From: Synechococcaceae cyanobacterium | GTDB lineage: Bacteria > Cyanobacteriota > Cyanobacteriia > PCC-6307 > Cyanobiaceae | DNA: 64,000 nt | Assembly (NCBI GenBank): GCA_947378425.1 | Contig: CANCJV010000016.1 | Location: 1 to 64,000, forward strand | Reading direction: 5' to 3' | Part shown: piece after piece, positions 55,228-64,000 of the stretch | Position numbering within the stretch: the stretch's first letter is position 1 | Layout of the letters: the number at the start of each line of letters is the position of its first letter | Program-made: the position numbers and the translations under genes | Notes under the pieces: model-generated | What the model saw: the letters and a program-made list of their open reading frames with translations, nothing else | Database searches by the model: none | What the model was told of the DNA's origin: nothing

Positions 55228-56370
55228 TCAGCCGCGCTGGAACATCAGCCGGCGAATCACCCGCTGGGCGATGTCGCCGTAGCCCATCTCCCCCGAGAGG
55301 ATCTGGGCGATGCGCTGCGGGGCCGTGGGCCGCTTGATGCCCAGTTGATAGCCCACCTTGGGCAATCGGTAGAACACCTGGGCCATGCGCTTGCCCCAGG
55401 CCATTGATTCGCCCCAGTCGGCCCGCAGGCGGCGGCTGTAGAGCGCCAGGGCCTCCTGCTCGCCATCCAGCCAACCGTCGAAGGCTTCGGCCGCCCGGCA
55501 GCCACTCATCAGCGCCGGGCGCAGGCCCTCCGCCAGGAAGGGGTCACAGAGCGAGGCGGCATCGCCGGCCACCAACAGTCCCTCGGCGGCTGCTCCGCGG
55601 CCATGCAGCGGATGATGGCCATCCCAGATCCGCAGGCGGCCGTGCTGGCGCCGGCCGGCATCGGGAGGCAGGCCAAGGCTGGGCAACAGGGCCGCCAGCA
55701 CCGCCTCGGAATCGGCCTCCTGCTGGCCGATGAACGTGCCCACACCGATGCTCCAACCCCCCTGCCGCGGAAAGGCCCAGCAGAAGCCGTGGTGCACCAG
55801 ACCGAACTCAAAACGGGCCGTATCCGGCTGGGCGAGGCTGGCCTCCACCTCCACCGACACCGTGGCGGCATAGCGGGGACGGGGTGAACCGAGCCCATGG
55901 GAGCTGGCCAGGGTGGAGCCGGAACCATCGGCGATCAGTACCGCGGCGGCGCTGAGCGTCTGGCCGTCCCTGAGGCCCACCCGCCAGAGCCCCTCGCGCC
56001 GTTCCAGCCCGACGACATCCATCCCATGGCGCAGCTCGGCACCGGCCTCGATCGCCCGATCCGCCAGGAACTGATCCAGCACCGCCCGGCGAACGATCCA
56101 GAACGGTGCATCCCCCGGCAGCTCCGCCACGACGGGATCCCCTAGACACCAGGTGAAACACACTCGCCGGATCACCTGGTCGACGGCGGGGCTCAGATCA
56201 AAGGGAAACCAGCGCTGCACCGAGGCCGCCATGCCACCGCCGCAGGGTTTCGAGCGCCCAGGGGGCTGGCGCTCCAGCAGCAACACCCGCCGGCCCCGCT
56301 GGGCCAGGTGAAAGGCGGCCGACGCACCGGCGGCTCCCGCACCGACAACAATGACGTCGTGCTCAGCCAT
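55228..56370 (-). CDS. Geranylgeranyl reductase family FAD protein
   Basis: The protein has 380 residues. The FAD-binding GxGxxG start is HDVIVVGAGAAGASAAFHLAQRG; GDAASLCDPFLAEGLRPAL is the second flavin motif; CGGG near residue 44 is characteristic of the geranylgeranyl reductase group. ChlP of this family reduces the phytyl chain of chlorophyll and tocopherol; this could be ChlP or a paralogue. The family member cannot be fixed without a tree. ATG 56370. It is the last gene of a minus-strand run with frr and pyrH, 22 bases after frr. Confidence 0.88.
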   Translation of the reverse strand: MAEHDVIVVGAGAAGASAAFHLAQRGRRVLLLERQPPGRSKPCGGGMAASVQRWFPFDLSPAVDQVIRRVCFTWCLGDPVVAELPGDAPFWIVRRAVLDQFLADRAIEAGAELRHGMDVVGLERREGLWRVGLRDGQTLSAAAVLIADGSGSTLASSHGLGSPRPRYAATVSVEVEASLAQPDTARFEFGLVHHGFCWAFPRQGGWSIGVGTFIGQQEADSEAVLAALLPSLGLPPDAGRRQHGRLRIWDGHHPLHGRGAAAEGLLVAGDAASLCDPFLAEGLRPALMSGCRAAEAFDGWLDGEQEALALYSRRLRADWGESMAWGKRMAQVFYRLPKVGYQLGIKRPTAPQRIAQILSGEMGYGDIAQRVIRRLMFQRG

Positions 56371-56392
56371 CGCAGGGCGACTTCAAAACAGC

Positions 56393-56932
56393 TCAGACCT
56401 TGAGGATGTCGACTTCCTTCTCGGCCAGATGCTTGTCCAGCTCGGCGATGAAGCGATCGGTGAGTTTCTGGATCTTGTCCTGTTCGTCGCGGCTCTGATC
56501 CTCGGACAACTCGCCGTCCTTTTCCTGCTTCTTGATGCGGTCGATGCCATCGCGGCGGATGTTGCGCAGCGCCACCTTGCCCTCCTCGGCGTATCGGGCG
56601 GCGAGCTTGCAGAAATCCTTGCGCCGCTCCTCGGTCAGCGGCGGGATGTTGATGCGAATCACCCGGCCGTCGTTGTTGGGGGTGAGACCGAGATCGCTCA
56701 GGGAGATCGCCTTCTCGATCAGGCCGATCGAGCCGCCATCAAAAGGCTGGATCTGGATCGTCTGGGCATCGGGCGTGGAGATCGTCGCCAGGGACTTGAG
56801 CTGGGTTTCGGCGCCGTAGTACTCGACGTTGATCTTGTCCAGCAGGGAGGGATTGGCGCGGCCGGTGCGAATGGTGTTGAAGGTGCGCTGGGTGGCTTCC
56901 ACCGATTTGCGCATGCTGGCTTCGATGTCCAT
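56393..56932 (-). CDS. frr: Ribosome-recycling factor
   Basis: RRF (179 aa) splits post-termination ribosomes with EF-G. Family blocks are [50 protein letters not shown] and [17 protein letters not shown]. It is about 3-6 residues shorter than E. coli RRF at the N-terminus, starting MDIEASMRK from ATG 56932. It lies 52 bases after pyrH, the conserved bacterial pair. Confidence 0.97.
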   Translation of the reverse strand: MDIEASMRKSVEATQRTFNTIRTGRANPSLLDKINVEYYGAETQLKSLATISTPDAQTIQIQPFDGGSIGLIEKAISLSDLGLTPNNDGRVIRINIPPLTEERRKDFCKLAARYAEEGKVALRNIRRDGIDRIKKQEKDGELSEDQSRDEQDKIQKLTDRFIAELDKHLAEKEVDILKV

Positions 56933-56984
56933 GGCGGTAGCGGCTGGCAGGGAAAAAGGAAAGGGGGGGAAACGAACGCCGATT

Positions 56985-57701
56985 TCAGCGGGCCGGCACG
57001 ATGCTGGTACCGATCGGCTCACCGAAGACGGCGCGACCGATGTTGCCCTTGCCGAACAGGTCGAACACCACGATCGGAATGGCGTTGTCCTTGCACAGGG
57101 CGATGGCCGTGCTGTCCATCACCTCCAGTTCACCGCTGAGCACCTCCAGGAACGTGAGGCTCTCGTAGCGGACCGCATCGGCATGTTTGGCGGGATCCTT
57201 GTCGTAGACCCCATCCACCTTGGTGGCCTTGAAGACCACGTCGGCACCGATCTCGGCGGCCCGCAGCGCAGCCGTGGTGTCCGTGGTGAAGAAGGGGTTG
57301 CCGCAGCCGGCGCCGAAAATCACCACCCTCCCCTTCTCGAGATGGCGAATGGCCTTGCGGCGGATGTAGGGCTCGGCCACCTCCTGCATTGAAATCGCGC
57401 TCTGCACCCGGGTGGGGATGCCGGTCCGCTCCAGGCCGTCCTGCAGGGTGATGGCATTCATCACGGTGGCGAGCATGCCGACGTAATCGGCTGTGGCCCG
57501 GTCCATGCCGGCGGCCGAGCCCTTGAGGCCCCGGAAGATGTTGCCACCCCCGACCACGATCGCCAGCTGGGTGCCGCTGGCCACAACCTCAGCCACATCG
57601 GTGGCGATCGACTGAACAATGGCGGGATCGATTCCGTAACCCTGCTCACCCATCAGCGCTTCTCCGCTGAGCTTGAGGAGGACGCGCTTGTAAGCCATCA
57701 T
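56985..57701 (-). CDS. pyrH: Uridylate kinase (UMP kinase)
   Basis: PyrH (237-238 aa) phosphorylates UMP to UDP; bacterial type, hexameric, UTP-inhibited and GTP-activated. Motifs: LLKLSGEAL at the N-terminus, [18 protein letters not shown], and [14 protein letters not shown]. Two in-frame ATG codons start at 57701 and 57698. Preceded by cobO 85 bases upstream and followed by frr. Confidence 0.97.
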   Translation of the reverse strand: MMAYKRVLLKLSGEALMGEQGYGIDPAIVQSIATDVAEVVASGTQLAIVVGGGNIFRGLKGSAAGMDRATADYVGMLATVMNAITLQDGLERTGIPTRVQSAISMQEVAEPYIRRKAIRHLEKGRVVIFGAGCGNPFFTTDTTAALRAAEIGADVVFKATKVDGVYDKDPAKHADAVRYESLTFLEVLSGELEVMDSTAIALCKDNAIPIVVFDLFGKGNIGRAVFGEPIGTSIVPAR

Positions 57702-57786
57702 TACCTGCTATCCGGCGAACAGTAGCAAGCCCTCCCACCAGTGTCCCTGCCGCAGTGGCCGGGTGGCGGGGCGCTGCGCCACCGGC

Positions 57787-58500
57787 TCAGTATTCGATGC
57801 CGGCCTGGGCCCTGACCCCCTGCTCGCGGAAGGGATGGCGCACCAGTTTCATCTCGGTGACCAGATCGGCCCGCTCCAGCAGCGCCGGCGGGGCGCCGCG
57901 ACCGGTGAGCGCCACATGGGTGAGGGGCGGCCTGAGGCTGAGCCCTTCCAGCACCTGGTCGGCATCGAGATAGCCGAGCTTCAGTGCCACGTTCACCTCA
58001 TCCAGCACCACCAGCTTGCGATCGGCGGCCGCCAGATAGGTGAGCGAGCGCTGCCAGGCCAGCTGGACGAGCTCCCGGTCGCGATCGCGATCCTGGGTTT
58101 CCCAGGTGAAGCCCTCGCCGAGGGCATGCCAGTCGAGGGCGTCGCCGAACAGCTCCAGGGCCCTGGCTTCGCCCGGCTGCCAGCCCCCCTTGATGAACTG
58201 CACCACCGCCACCCGCTCGCCGTGGCCGAGGGTGCGCAGCACCAGGCCCAGGGCTGCCGTGGTCTTGCCCTTGCCATCGCCGGTGAAGACCAGCACCAGA
58301 CCTTTTTCGAGATTGCGCTCCCCCACCCGCTGGCGCTGCACTTCGCGGCGGCGCTCCATGCGGCGGCGATAGCCCTGCTGATCGGTCTCGGGGGCCAGGT
58401 CACCGCCCATGCCGAGGTCGCTGGCGGCCTGATCCAGGTCCGCGCCGGGTTCAGGCGCGATGGGCTGCGGAGGGTTGGCGGAACTGGGAAGCGGGCTCAC
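57787..58500 (-). CDS. cobO: Cob(I)yrinic acid a,c-diamide adenosyltransferase (CobA/CobO type)
   Basis: CobO (237 aa) attaches the adenosyl group to cobalt in the corrin. P-loop FTGDGKGKTTAALG is near residue 72; VVQFIKGGW, LVVLDEVN and HVALTGRGAP follow, all in the family order. The N-terminal 50 residues are a disordered polar region before the conserved basic helix. Start GTG 58500 (VSPLPSSANPP) was chosen because residues upstream look non-coding. It is downstream of the recombinase on the same strand. Confidence 0.95.
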   Translation of the reverse strand: MSPLPSSANPPQPIAPEPGADLDQAASDLGMGGDLAPETDQQGYRRRMERRREVQRQRVGERNLEKGLVLVFTGDGKGKTTAALGLVLRTLGHGERVAVVQFIKGGWQPGEARALELFGDALDWHALGEGFTWETQDRDRDRELVQLAWQRSLTYLAAADRKLVVLDEVNVALKLGYLDADQVLEGLSLRPPLTHVALTGRGAPPALLERADLVTEMKLVRHPFREQGVRAQAGIEY

Positions 58501-58573
58501 TGGGGCAGCTCGGGGAGAGCGCCACTCTGGCCGCTGGCGCGGCCGGAGTGGCGCCTGGCACGGGGCGCCTGGC

Positions 58574-59854
58574 TCAGGCCGCCCGCATCCGGGCCAGGGC
58601 CGCATCGACAGCTTGCTGCTGGTCGCGGCGGGTGATCCAGTGGTGATAAGTGCGGGTATGAATCATCACCGAGTGGCCCATCATCCGCGCCGCCACCGTG
58701 TCGGGGAGGCCGATGTGGATCGTGCGCACCGCCCAGGCATGGCGCAGGTCGTAGGGCGTGATCGGCAGGTCGTAGCGGCGGAACTGCTCGGCCACCCGGC
58801 GCCCCACCTGCTGCAGGGTGGTACGGCGCAGATCGGTGCAGACCCTGGGCAGGGCGCCGGCTTCCCGGCCCAGTCGCTCCAGTTCAAAGCGCTCCACCCA
58901 CTCGGGCTGAAAGGGCCAGACCTGATGCTCGCCGGTCTTGCTGGTGGGCAGCACCCGCAACACCCGATCTCCGCCGGGAGCCAGGGCCGAGAGATCACAG
59001 AAAAACACCTCGTGATTGCGCAGGCCGTAGGCCGCCATCAGGCCATAGGCCAGCCGCCAGCCGGGATTGGGGATGCGCTCCACCAGCTCGACGATGGCTC
59101 CATCCAGCGGCAGCTGGCGGAAGCGGGCCGCATGCAGGCCGTAGCCACCGCTGCGCTCGCGCCAGTCCCCGGGTAGGGGGATGGCCCTGTGGGCGGCCAG
59201 GGCCGCCAGGGCGATGCCGCATTGCTGGCGGCTGCGACTGGCCAGGGCATAGCTCTCGAGCACCTGCACCAGCAGGGCCTCGGACAGCTGGGGTTGACCC
59301 GCCGCCATCAGCAGCAAGCGCCGCAGGTAGGGCCGGTAGGCCGCTCGCCAGGTGGAACGGCTGCCGGCGATCTGGCGGCGGCGGCGGGGATCGGCGAAGA
59401 AGGCCTGCTCAAATCCATCCAGCTCCGCCTGCAGGTCAAGGGGAGGGATATCCAGGGTCGTGGTGCCAGCCGGGTGGCCGGCCCCCGAGCCGGGATCCGG
59501 TGGCACCGCAGCAAACCTTGGTGCTGCCGGTGCTGATGCCGATGGGCCGGGGGCCAGCGACTCGGCAGGCGGCGAGGCCGCCGCTGGCTGTGGCCGTGGT
59601 TGCTGCCAGTCGAAACGTCCCGCGGCCAGCTGGCCCTGCAGTTGCAGCAGCTGCGCCTCGGCTTCGATCAGGCCGGCGGGCGTGGCCGGCAGGCCGAGGC
59701 TGAGGCGCTGGACCTTGAGGCCGCCATGGTCACCGCGGTCGCTGCGACAGGGCAGGGGGCCCCGCAGGCCGAGGCAACCACCCCGTCGTTCCAGACGCAG
59801 GCGCACCCCTGAGGCCGCCAGGGCGGCGTTGCGAGAACGCAACAGATCGTCCAT
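58574..59854 (-). CDS. Tyrosine recombinase / integrase-family protein
   Basis: This 426-residue protein is of the tyrosine recombinase superfamily. The N-terminal 130 residues are a Pro/Ala-rich region with no core-binding homology that I recognise. C-terminal catalytic box: GLRNHEVFF (first Arg), a Lys-bearing TSKTGEHQ loop, YDLRHAWAVR (residues 368-377) where the usual HxxR His is Tyr, GHSVMIH (H394) and Tyr403 in HTRTYHHW. Whether it is active is unclear. No att sites or phage genes are nearby. It heads the cobO-pyrH-frr-reductase run, suggesting a fixed chromosomal role. Confidence 0.85.
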   Translation of the reverse strand: MDDLLRSRNAALAASGVRLRLERRGGCLGLRGPLPCRSDRGDHGGLKVQRLSLGLPATPAGLIEAEAQLLQLQGQLAAGRFDWQQPRPQPAAASPPAESLAPGPSASAPAAPRFAAVPPDPGSGAGHPAGTTTLDIPPLDLQAELDGFEQAFFADPRRRRQIAGSRSTWRAAYRPYLRRLLLMAAGQPQLSEALLVQVLESYALASRSRQQCGIALAALAAHRAIPLPGDWRERSGGYGLHAARFRQLPLDGAIVELVERIPNPGWRLAYGLMAAYGLRNHEVFFCDLSALAPGGDRVLRVLPTSKTGEHQVWPFQPEWVERFELERLGREAGALPRVCTDLRRTTLQQVGRRVAEQFRRYDLPITPYDLRHAWAVRTIHIGLPDTVAARMMGHSVMIHTRTYHHWITRRDQQQAVDAALARMRAA

Positions 59855-60000
59855 GCCAGCGGCGCTGACCTCAGCGGATTCGGAGCTCAGAGCGATCGTG
59901 CCGGCACTCGGGCGGACCCTATCGAGCCCTCCCGACGCTCGCCAGGGTCAACGCCTGGAGGAAGGTGGCGTTACGCTCAGCGTTTTCAAGGCACTCGGGC

Positions 60001-61176
60001 ATGGCCAGGGTCGGCGTGCTGCTGCTGAACCTCGGCGGTCCCGAGCGGATTGAGGATGTGGGGCCCTTCCTCTACAACCTGTTCGCCGACCCGGAGATCA
60101 TCCGGCTGCCGATCCCGGCCCTGCAGAAGCCGCTGGCCTGGTTGATCAGCACCCTGCGCAGCGGCAAATCCCAGGCGGCCTACCGGGCGATCGGCGGCGG
60201 TTCTCCGCTGCGGCGTATCACCGAGCAGCAGGCGCGCGAACTGCAGAGCACCCTGCGCCAACGGGGAGTGGAAGCCACCAGTTATGTGGCGATGCGCTAC
60301 TGGCATCCCTTCACCGAATCGGCGGTGGCCGATATCAAGGCCGATGGCATCGAGGAGGTGGTGGTTCTCCCCCTTTACCCCCACTTTTCGATCAGCACCA
60401 GTGGTTCGAGCTTCCGCGAGTTGCAGCGGCTGCGCCAGGCTGATCCGGCCTTCAGCGCCATGCCGATCCGCTGCATCCGCAGCTGGTTTGACCACCCCGG
60501 CTACATCGACGCCATGGCCGGTCTGATCGCGCGTCAGATCGAGGCGGCCGAAGTGCCGGAACAGGCCCACATCTTCTTCAGCGCCCACGGGGTGCCCAAG
60601 AGCTATGTGGAGGAGGCCGGCGATCCCTATCAGCGACAGATCGAGGCCTGCAGCGAGCTGATCATGCAGCGGCTGGAGCAGCGGCTGGGGCATTCCAATC
60701 CCCACACCCTCGCCTACCAGAGCCGGGTGGGCCCGGTGGAGTGGCTCAGGCCCTACACCGAGGATGCGCTCGAGGAGCTGGGAGCCGCCGGCGTCAACGA
60801 CCTGGTGGTGGTGCCGATCAGCTTCGTCAGTGAACACATCGAAACGCTCGAGGAAATCGACATCGAATATCGGGAGATCGCCACTGAGGCCGGGGTGCGC
60901 CATTTCCTGCGGGTGCCGGCCCTCGACACCGATCCCACCTTCATCGCCGGTCTCGCCGATCTGGTGCAACAGGCCCTGGGGGGGCCGGAGGTGAATCTCG
61001 ATCAGGCCGCCGAGCTGCCCACCAAGGTGAAGCTCTATCCCCAGGACAAGTGGGCCTGGGGCTGGAACAACAGCTCCGAGGTCTGGAACGGTCGCCTGGC
61101 GATGATCGGTTTTTCCGCTTTCCTGCTGGAACTGCTCAGCGGTCGAGGCCCCCTCCATGCCCTCGGTCTTCTCTGA
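60001..61176 (+). CDS. hemH: Ferrochelatase with C-terminal CAB (chlorophyll a/b-binding-like) segment
   Basis: HemH inserts Fe2+ into protoporphyrin IX to make heme; membrane-associated. Here 391 residues. The core runs [20 protein letters not shown] to [17 protein letters not shown], with the active-site His in [13 protein letters not shown] and Glu in EHIETLEE. A linker leads to the CAB domain [12 protein letters not shown] from about residue 360. CAB tails in cyanobacterial HemH bind pigment and help dimerise and balance heme versus chlorophyll synthesis. ATG 60001. Confidence 0.97.
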   Translation: MARVGVLLLNLGGPERIEDVGPFLYNLFADPEIIRLPIPALQKPLAWLISTLRSGKSQAAYRAIGGGSPLRRITEQQARELQSTLRQRGVEATSYVAMRYWHPFTESAVADIKADGIEEVVVLPLYPHFSISTSGSSFRELQRLRQADPAFSAMPIRCIRSWFDHPGYIDAMAGLIARQIEAAEVPEQAHIFFSAHGVPKSYVEEAGDPYQRQIEACSELIMQRLEQRLGHSNPHTLAYQSRVGPVEWLRPYTEDALEELGAAGVNDLVVVPISFVSEHIETLEEIDIEYREIATEAGVRHFLRVPALDTDPTFIAGLADLVQQALGGPEVNLDQAAELPTKVKLYPQDKWAWGWNNSSEVWNGRLAMIGFSAFLLELLSGRGPLHALGLL

Positions 61177-61777
61177 TCCGGTCCCTGCGCGCTTGCGCTG
61201 GCCCAGCCCCCTGCTGGCCCTGGGGGCTGGGCTGCTGCTGCTGGCCGTGCCCTCCCCTCCCGCCGCCGCCCTCAGCCGTGGCACCTGGTTGAGCGGCACC
61301 TTTCCGGTGGTCAGCTTCGCCGGCTTCACCAGCGGTTTCGGCATGCGCGTCCATCCCCTCGGCGGCGATCTGCGGCCCCATTACGGCGTCGACATCGCCG
61401 CGCCCCTGGGCTCCGACGTGCGCAGCTGGTGGTCAGGGCGGGTGAGTGAGGTGATCCGCGATGGCGGCTGCGGCAATGGCCTGGTGATCCGCTCCGGCGA
61501 CTACGAACATATTTATTGCCATCTGGCCGGCCGTGTGGAGGGCGGCAGCTACCGCAGCGGCGCCCTTAGCCTGGTGGTCGGTCAGCCGGTGCGCAGCGGC
61601 CAGCCGATCGCCCATGTGGGCCTCAGCGGCAGCAGCACCGGACCCCATCTGCACTGGGGCATGCGCTTTCGCGGCCAGTGGCTCGATCCGGCCCGGATTC
61701 TGCGGGCCATGGCTGACAGCCGCCGCCGTCAACCGCTCGCCAGCGCCAGGGCCCCTAATGTTGTCGCATTCCGCTGA
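61157..61777 (+). CDS. M23 family metallopeptidase (LytM-like)
   Basis: This 206-residue secreted protein has a hydrophobic N-terminal segment ([20 protein letters not shown]). The peptidase domain contains [17 protein letters not shown] (H-x3-D zinc ligands) and GPHLHWGM (HxH). Family enzymes cut peptidoglycan crosslinks in the periplasm or activate amidases. It overlaps hemH by 20 bases and probably shares its transcript; no functional link is known. Confidence 0.93.
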   Translation: MPSVFSDPVPARLRWPSPLLALGAGLLLLAVPSPPAAALSRGTWLSGTFPVVSFAGFTSGFGMRVHPLGGDLRPHYGVDIAAPLGSDVRSWWSGRVSEVIRDGGCGNGLVIRSGDYEHIYCHLAGRVEGGSYRSGALSLVVGQPVRSGQPIAHVGLSGSSTGPHLHWGMRFRGQWLDPARILRAMADSRRRQPLASARAPNVVAFR

Positions 61778-61833
61778 AGGGGGATCCGCCGCTCCCATCA
61801 GCCCATCGGTTCCCCTCCTCACCCTCTGCAGCC

Positions 61834-63720
61834 GTGACGCTCACGCCCCTCACTCCTGCCCAGGCCGCCAGTTTCGTCCAGGCGGCCAACGGCTCCAACC
61901 CCCAGGCGCTGGCGGCCCCCCAGCGGGTCAGTGGCGCCTATGCCCTGATGGATGCGCTGCATCGCCACGGGGTGAAGCACATCTTCGGCTACCCGGGCGG
62001 CGCGATCCTGCCGATCTACGACGAGCTGTACAAGGCTGAGGAGCGGGGCTGGCTGAAGCACATCCTGGTGCGCCACGAACAGGGGGGCACCCACGCCGCC
62101 GATGCCTACGCCAGGGCCACCGGGCAGGTGGGTGTCTGCTTCGGCACCTCCGGGCCCGGAGCCACCAATCTGGTCACGGGCATCGCCACGGCCCAGATGG
62201 ATTCGGTGCCGATGGTGGTGATCACCGGCCAGGTGCCTCGGGCGGCGATCGGCACTGATGCCTTCCAGGAAACCGACATCTTCGGCATCACGCTGCCGAT
62301 CGTGAAGCACTCCTGGGTGGTGCGCAATCCCGCCGACATCGGCCGGATCGTGGCGGAGGCGTTTCTGATCGCCGCCAGCGGCCGCCCGGGGCCTGTGCTG
62401 ATCGATGTGCCCAAGGATGTCGGCACCGAAGAGTTCGATTACACCCCGGTGGAACCCGGCACGGCCGTGCCTCCCGGCTTCGGCCATTCGCCCCTGCCCC
62501 ATCCCGAGGCGATTGAAAAGGCCCTGGAGCTGATCCGCCATTCCCACCGGCCGTTGCTCTATGTGGGCGGCGGCAGTATCAGTTCGGCGGCCCATGAGGC
62601 GATCCGGCTCCTGGCCGAGCGCTTCCGGATTCCGGTCACCACCACCTTGATGGGCAAGGGATGCTTCGACGAGCGCCATCCCCTGGCCGTGGGCATGCTG
62701 GGCATGCACGGCACGGCCTATGCCAACTTCGCCGTCACCGAGTGTGATCTGCTGATCGCCGCCGGTGCCCGTTTCGACGACCGGGTGACGGGGCGGCTCG
62801 ACAGCTTCGCCCCCAGGGCCCGGGTGATCCACATCGACATCGACGCCGCCGAGGTGGGCAAGAACCGGGTGCCGGAAGTGCCGGTTGTCGCCGATGTCCG
62901 AACGGCCATCGAAGCGTTGCTGCGCATCTCCACTGCCGACGATTCCGCCGGCCGCACCGAGTCCTGGCTGAAGCGGATCGAGGGCTGGAAACAGCACTAT
63001 CCCCTGGTGGTGCCAGCCCCCGAAGGGAAGATCGCCCCCCAGGAGGTGATGGTGGCCCTGCGCCAGCTGGCACCGGAGGCCTACGTCACCACCGATGTGG
63101 GGCAGCATCAGATGTGGGCGGCTCAGTTTCTCAACACCGGCCCCCGCCGCTGGATCAGCAGCGCCGGCCTGGGCACCATGGGTTTCGGCATGCCCGCGGC
63201 CATGGGGGTGCAGATGGCCTTCCCCGGCGAGCAGGTCATCTGCGTCGCCGGTGATGCCAGCATCCTGATGAACATCCAGGAACTCGGCACCCTGGCCCAG
63301 TACCAGCTGCCGGTGAAGGTGGTGGTGATCAACAATGGCTGGCAGGGCATGGTGCGCCAGTGGCAGGAGAGCTTCTACGAAGAGCGCTACTCCAATTCCG
63401 AAATGACGGGCGGCATGCCCGACTTCCCCGCCCTCGCTGAAGCCTTCGGCGTGCGCGGCTATCGCATCACCGAACGGCACGATCTGCTGCCGCGCCTGAG
63501 CGAGGCCCTGGCCCACCCCGGCCCAGCCTTCATCGATGTGCAGGTGCGGCGCAACGAAAACTGCTATCCAATGGTGCCCCCCGGGGCCAGCAACGCCCAG
63601 ATGGTGGGCCTGCCCAGCCATCCGGAGTTGGCCATCGACACCGTGCGCCACTGCAGTGCCTGTGGGGCCACCACCGCCAGCGCCCATCTCTATTGCCCCA
63701 GTTGCGGTTCCAAGCTCTGA
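61834..63720 (+). CDS. ilvB: Acetolactate synthase large subunit with C-terminal zinc-ribbon tail
   Basis: IlvB (628 aa) condenses two pyruvates to acetolactate (or pyruvate and 2-oxobutyrate) using ThDP and FAD, in valine, leucine and isoleucine synthesis. Catalytic Glu is E82 in [38 protein letters not shown] and the ThDP motif [12 protein letters not shown] are in order. The last 22 residues add C607-x2-C610 and C621-x2-C624 ([17 protein letters not shown]), a zinc-ribbon-like element not part of the enzyme core. Start GTG 61834. The small regulatory subunit IlvH is not in this window. Confidence 0.96.
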   Translation: MTLTPLTPAQAASFVQAANGSNPQALAAPQRVSGAYALMDALHRHGVKHIFGYPGGAILPIYDELYKAEERGWLKHILVRHEQGGTHAADAYARATGQVGVCFGTSGPGATNLVTGIATAQMDSVPMVVITGQVPRAAIGTDAFQETDIFGITLPIVKHSWVVRNPADIGRIVAEAFLIAASGRPGPVLIDVPKDVGTEEFDYTPVEPGTAVPPGFGHSPLPHPEAIEKALELIRHSHRPLLYVGGGSISSAAHEAIRLLAERFRIPVTTTLMGKGCFDERHPLAVGMLGMHGTAYANFAVTECDLLIAAGARFDDRVTGRLDSFAPRARVIHIDIDAAEVGKNRVPEVPVVADVRTAIEALLRISTADDSAGRTESWLKRIEGWKQHYPLVVPAPEGKIAPQEVMVALRQLAPEAYVTTDVGQHQMWAAQFLNTGPRRWISSAGLGTMGFGMPAAMGVQMAFPGEQVICVAGDASILMNIQELGTLAQYQLPVKVVVINNGWQGMVRQWQESFYEERYSNSEMTGGMPDFPALAEAFGVRGYRITERHDLLPRLSEALAHPGPAFIDVQVRRNENCYPMVPPGASNAQMVGLPSHPELAIDTVRHCSACGATTASAHLYCPSCGSKL

Positions 63721-64000
63721 ACAGCCCGATCGCCTCACTCCTGGCCCTGGTGCTGGGCCTGCTGCTGGCCTGGCCCGGATCCGCACTGGCGGCCGAAGTG
63801 CTGCAGGTGCGGAGGGCCACGTTGCTGCAGATCGGCGATGGCAATCGCAACTACGCCGTCGAGCTGGCCTGCATCGGCGTTGAACCGGCGGATCAGGCCG
63901 CAGCCATGGCCTGGCTGCGCCAGGAGTTGCCGCGGCGCACCCGGGTCAATCTGCGCCCCTATGGCGAAAGGAGTGGCCTGCTGCTGGCCAGGGTCAGCCG
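63702..64000 (+). CDS. Small secreted SNase-like protein, N-terminal part (runs off right edge)
   Basis: From TTG 63702 the frame gives [20 protein letters not shown] followed by [13 protein letters not shown], a good signal peptide with a cleavage site after ALA. The mature part so far has [44 protein letters not shown], resembling the thermonuclease (SNase) fold (DG...LACI...A...L...V.V) but lacking clear active-site Arg/Glu yet. It overlaps the ilvB stop by 19 bases. No better start is present. The identity is tentative. Confidence 0.55.
   Translation, partial: MRFQALNSPIASLLALVLGLLLAWPGSALAAEVLQVRRATLLQIGDGNRNYAVELACIGVEPADQAAAMAWLRQELPRRTRVNLRPYGERSGLLLARVS

Noticed and set aside
61819-63786. 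A minus-strand open frame of 655 codons antisense to ilvB
   Set aside because: Gly/His/Asp-rich shadow of ilvB; no domain.

Overview
The window looks like chromosomal DNA of a G+C-rich unicellular cyanobacterium, most like the Cyanobium / marine-freshwater Synechococcus (picocyanobacterial) group. The evidence is a ferrochelatase with a C-terminal chlorophyll-binding (CAB) segment, cytochrome c6 (petJ), the photosystem II assembly lipoprotein Psb27 lying between purA and proS, a principal sigma factor of RpoD1/SigA type, cyanobacterial DUF families (DUF1824, DUF2721, DUF2854, DUF3153), a ChlP-like reductase, and scattered HIP1 octamers GCGATCGC (for example 5160-5167, 23076-23083, 42818-42825, 43172-43179, 58081-58088). 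Genes are densely packed, with many GTG/TTG starts and 4-base ATGA/GTGA couplings.

Layout. 1-2240: the N-terminal part of a large Ig-like repeat surface protein, minus strand, running off the left edge. 2433-3594: a dead IS256-family element with recognisable inverted ends. 3883-6608: hemE, an SDR-type epimerase, and petJ with a clear terminator. 6654-10150: two small proteins and clpB. 10167-15959: single-gene housekeeping and accessory functions (Coq4-like, pterin dehydratase, persulfide dioxygenase-rhodanese, YjbQ, DCC, DUF2721, OsmC). 16040-20179: secreted HExxH protein, M32 carboxypeptidase, pyrophosphatase, L,D-transpeptidase. 20128-28107 (minus): ClC channel, hemC, DUF1824, PAP2 phosphatase, GT39 glycosyltransferase, rpoD. 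28582-35915: priA, DUF3153-argB-DUF2854 cluster, ssb, cobK. 36183-42816: cutA, adenosine kinase, purA, psb27, proS and two cyanobacterial unknowns. 42957-49580: methyltransferase, ferredoxin, Spx/ArsC-like protein, membrane protein, lepB, a dihydroorotase-like protein and a double-domain histidine phosphatase. 49707-55203: CPBP protease, FtsL-like protein, ftsI, transaldolase with EF-hands, cNMP-binding protein. 59854-55228 (minus): tyrosine recombinase, cobO, pyrH, frr, geranylgeranyl-reductase-like gene, probably one transcription unit. 60001-64000: hemH, M23 peptidase, ilvB, and the start of a small secreted protein.

Together the genes cover tetrapyrrole synthesis (hemC, hemE, hemH, cobK, cobO), photosynthetic electron transport and PSII assembly (petJ, ferredoxin, psb27), nucleotide and amino-acid synthesis (purA, pyrH, argB, ilvB), cell wall and division (ftsI, FtsL-like, L,D-transpeptidase, M23) and translation (proS, frr). 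I see no CRISPR array, prophage, rRNA or tRNA. Apart from the adhesin and IS remnant on the left this is ordinary core chromosome. The most interesting material is domain architecture: EF-hands on transaldolase, a zinc-ribbon tail on acetolactate synthase, an internal lipobox in the DUF3153 protein, a dihydroorotase-like protein without its metal HxH coupled to a duplicated phosphatase, and a chromosomal tyrosine recombinase leading a housekeeping operon.
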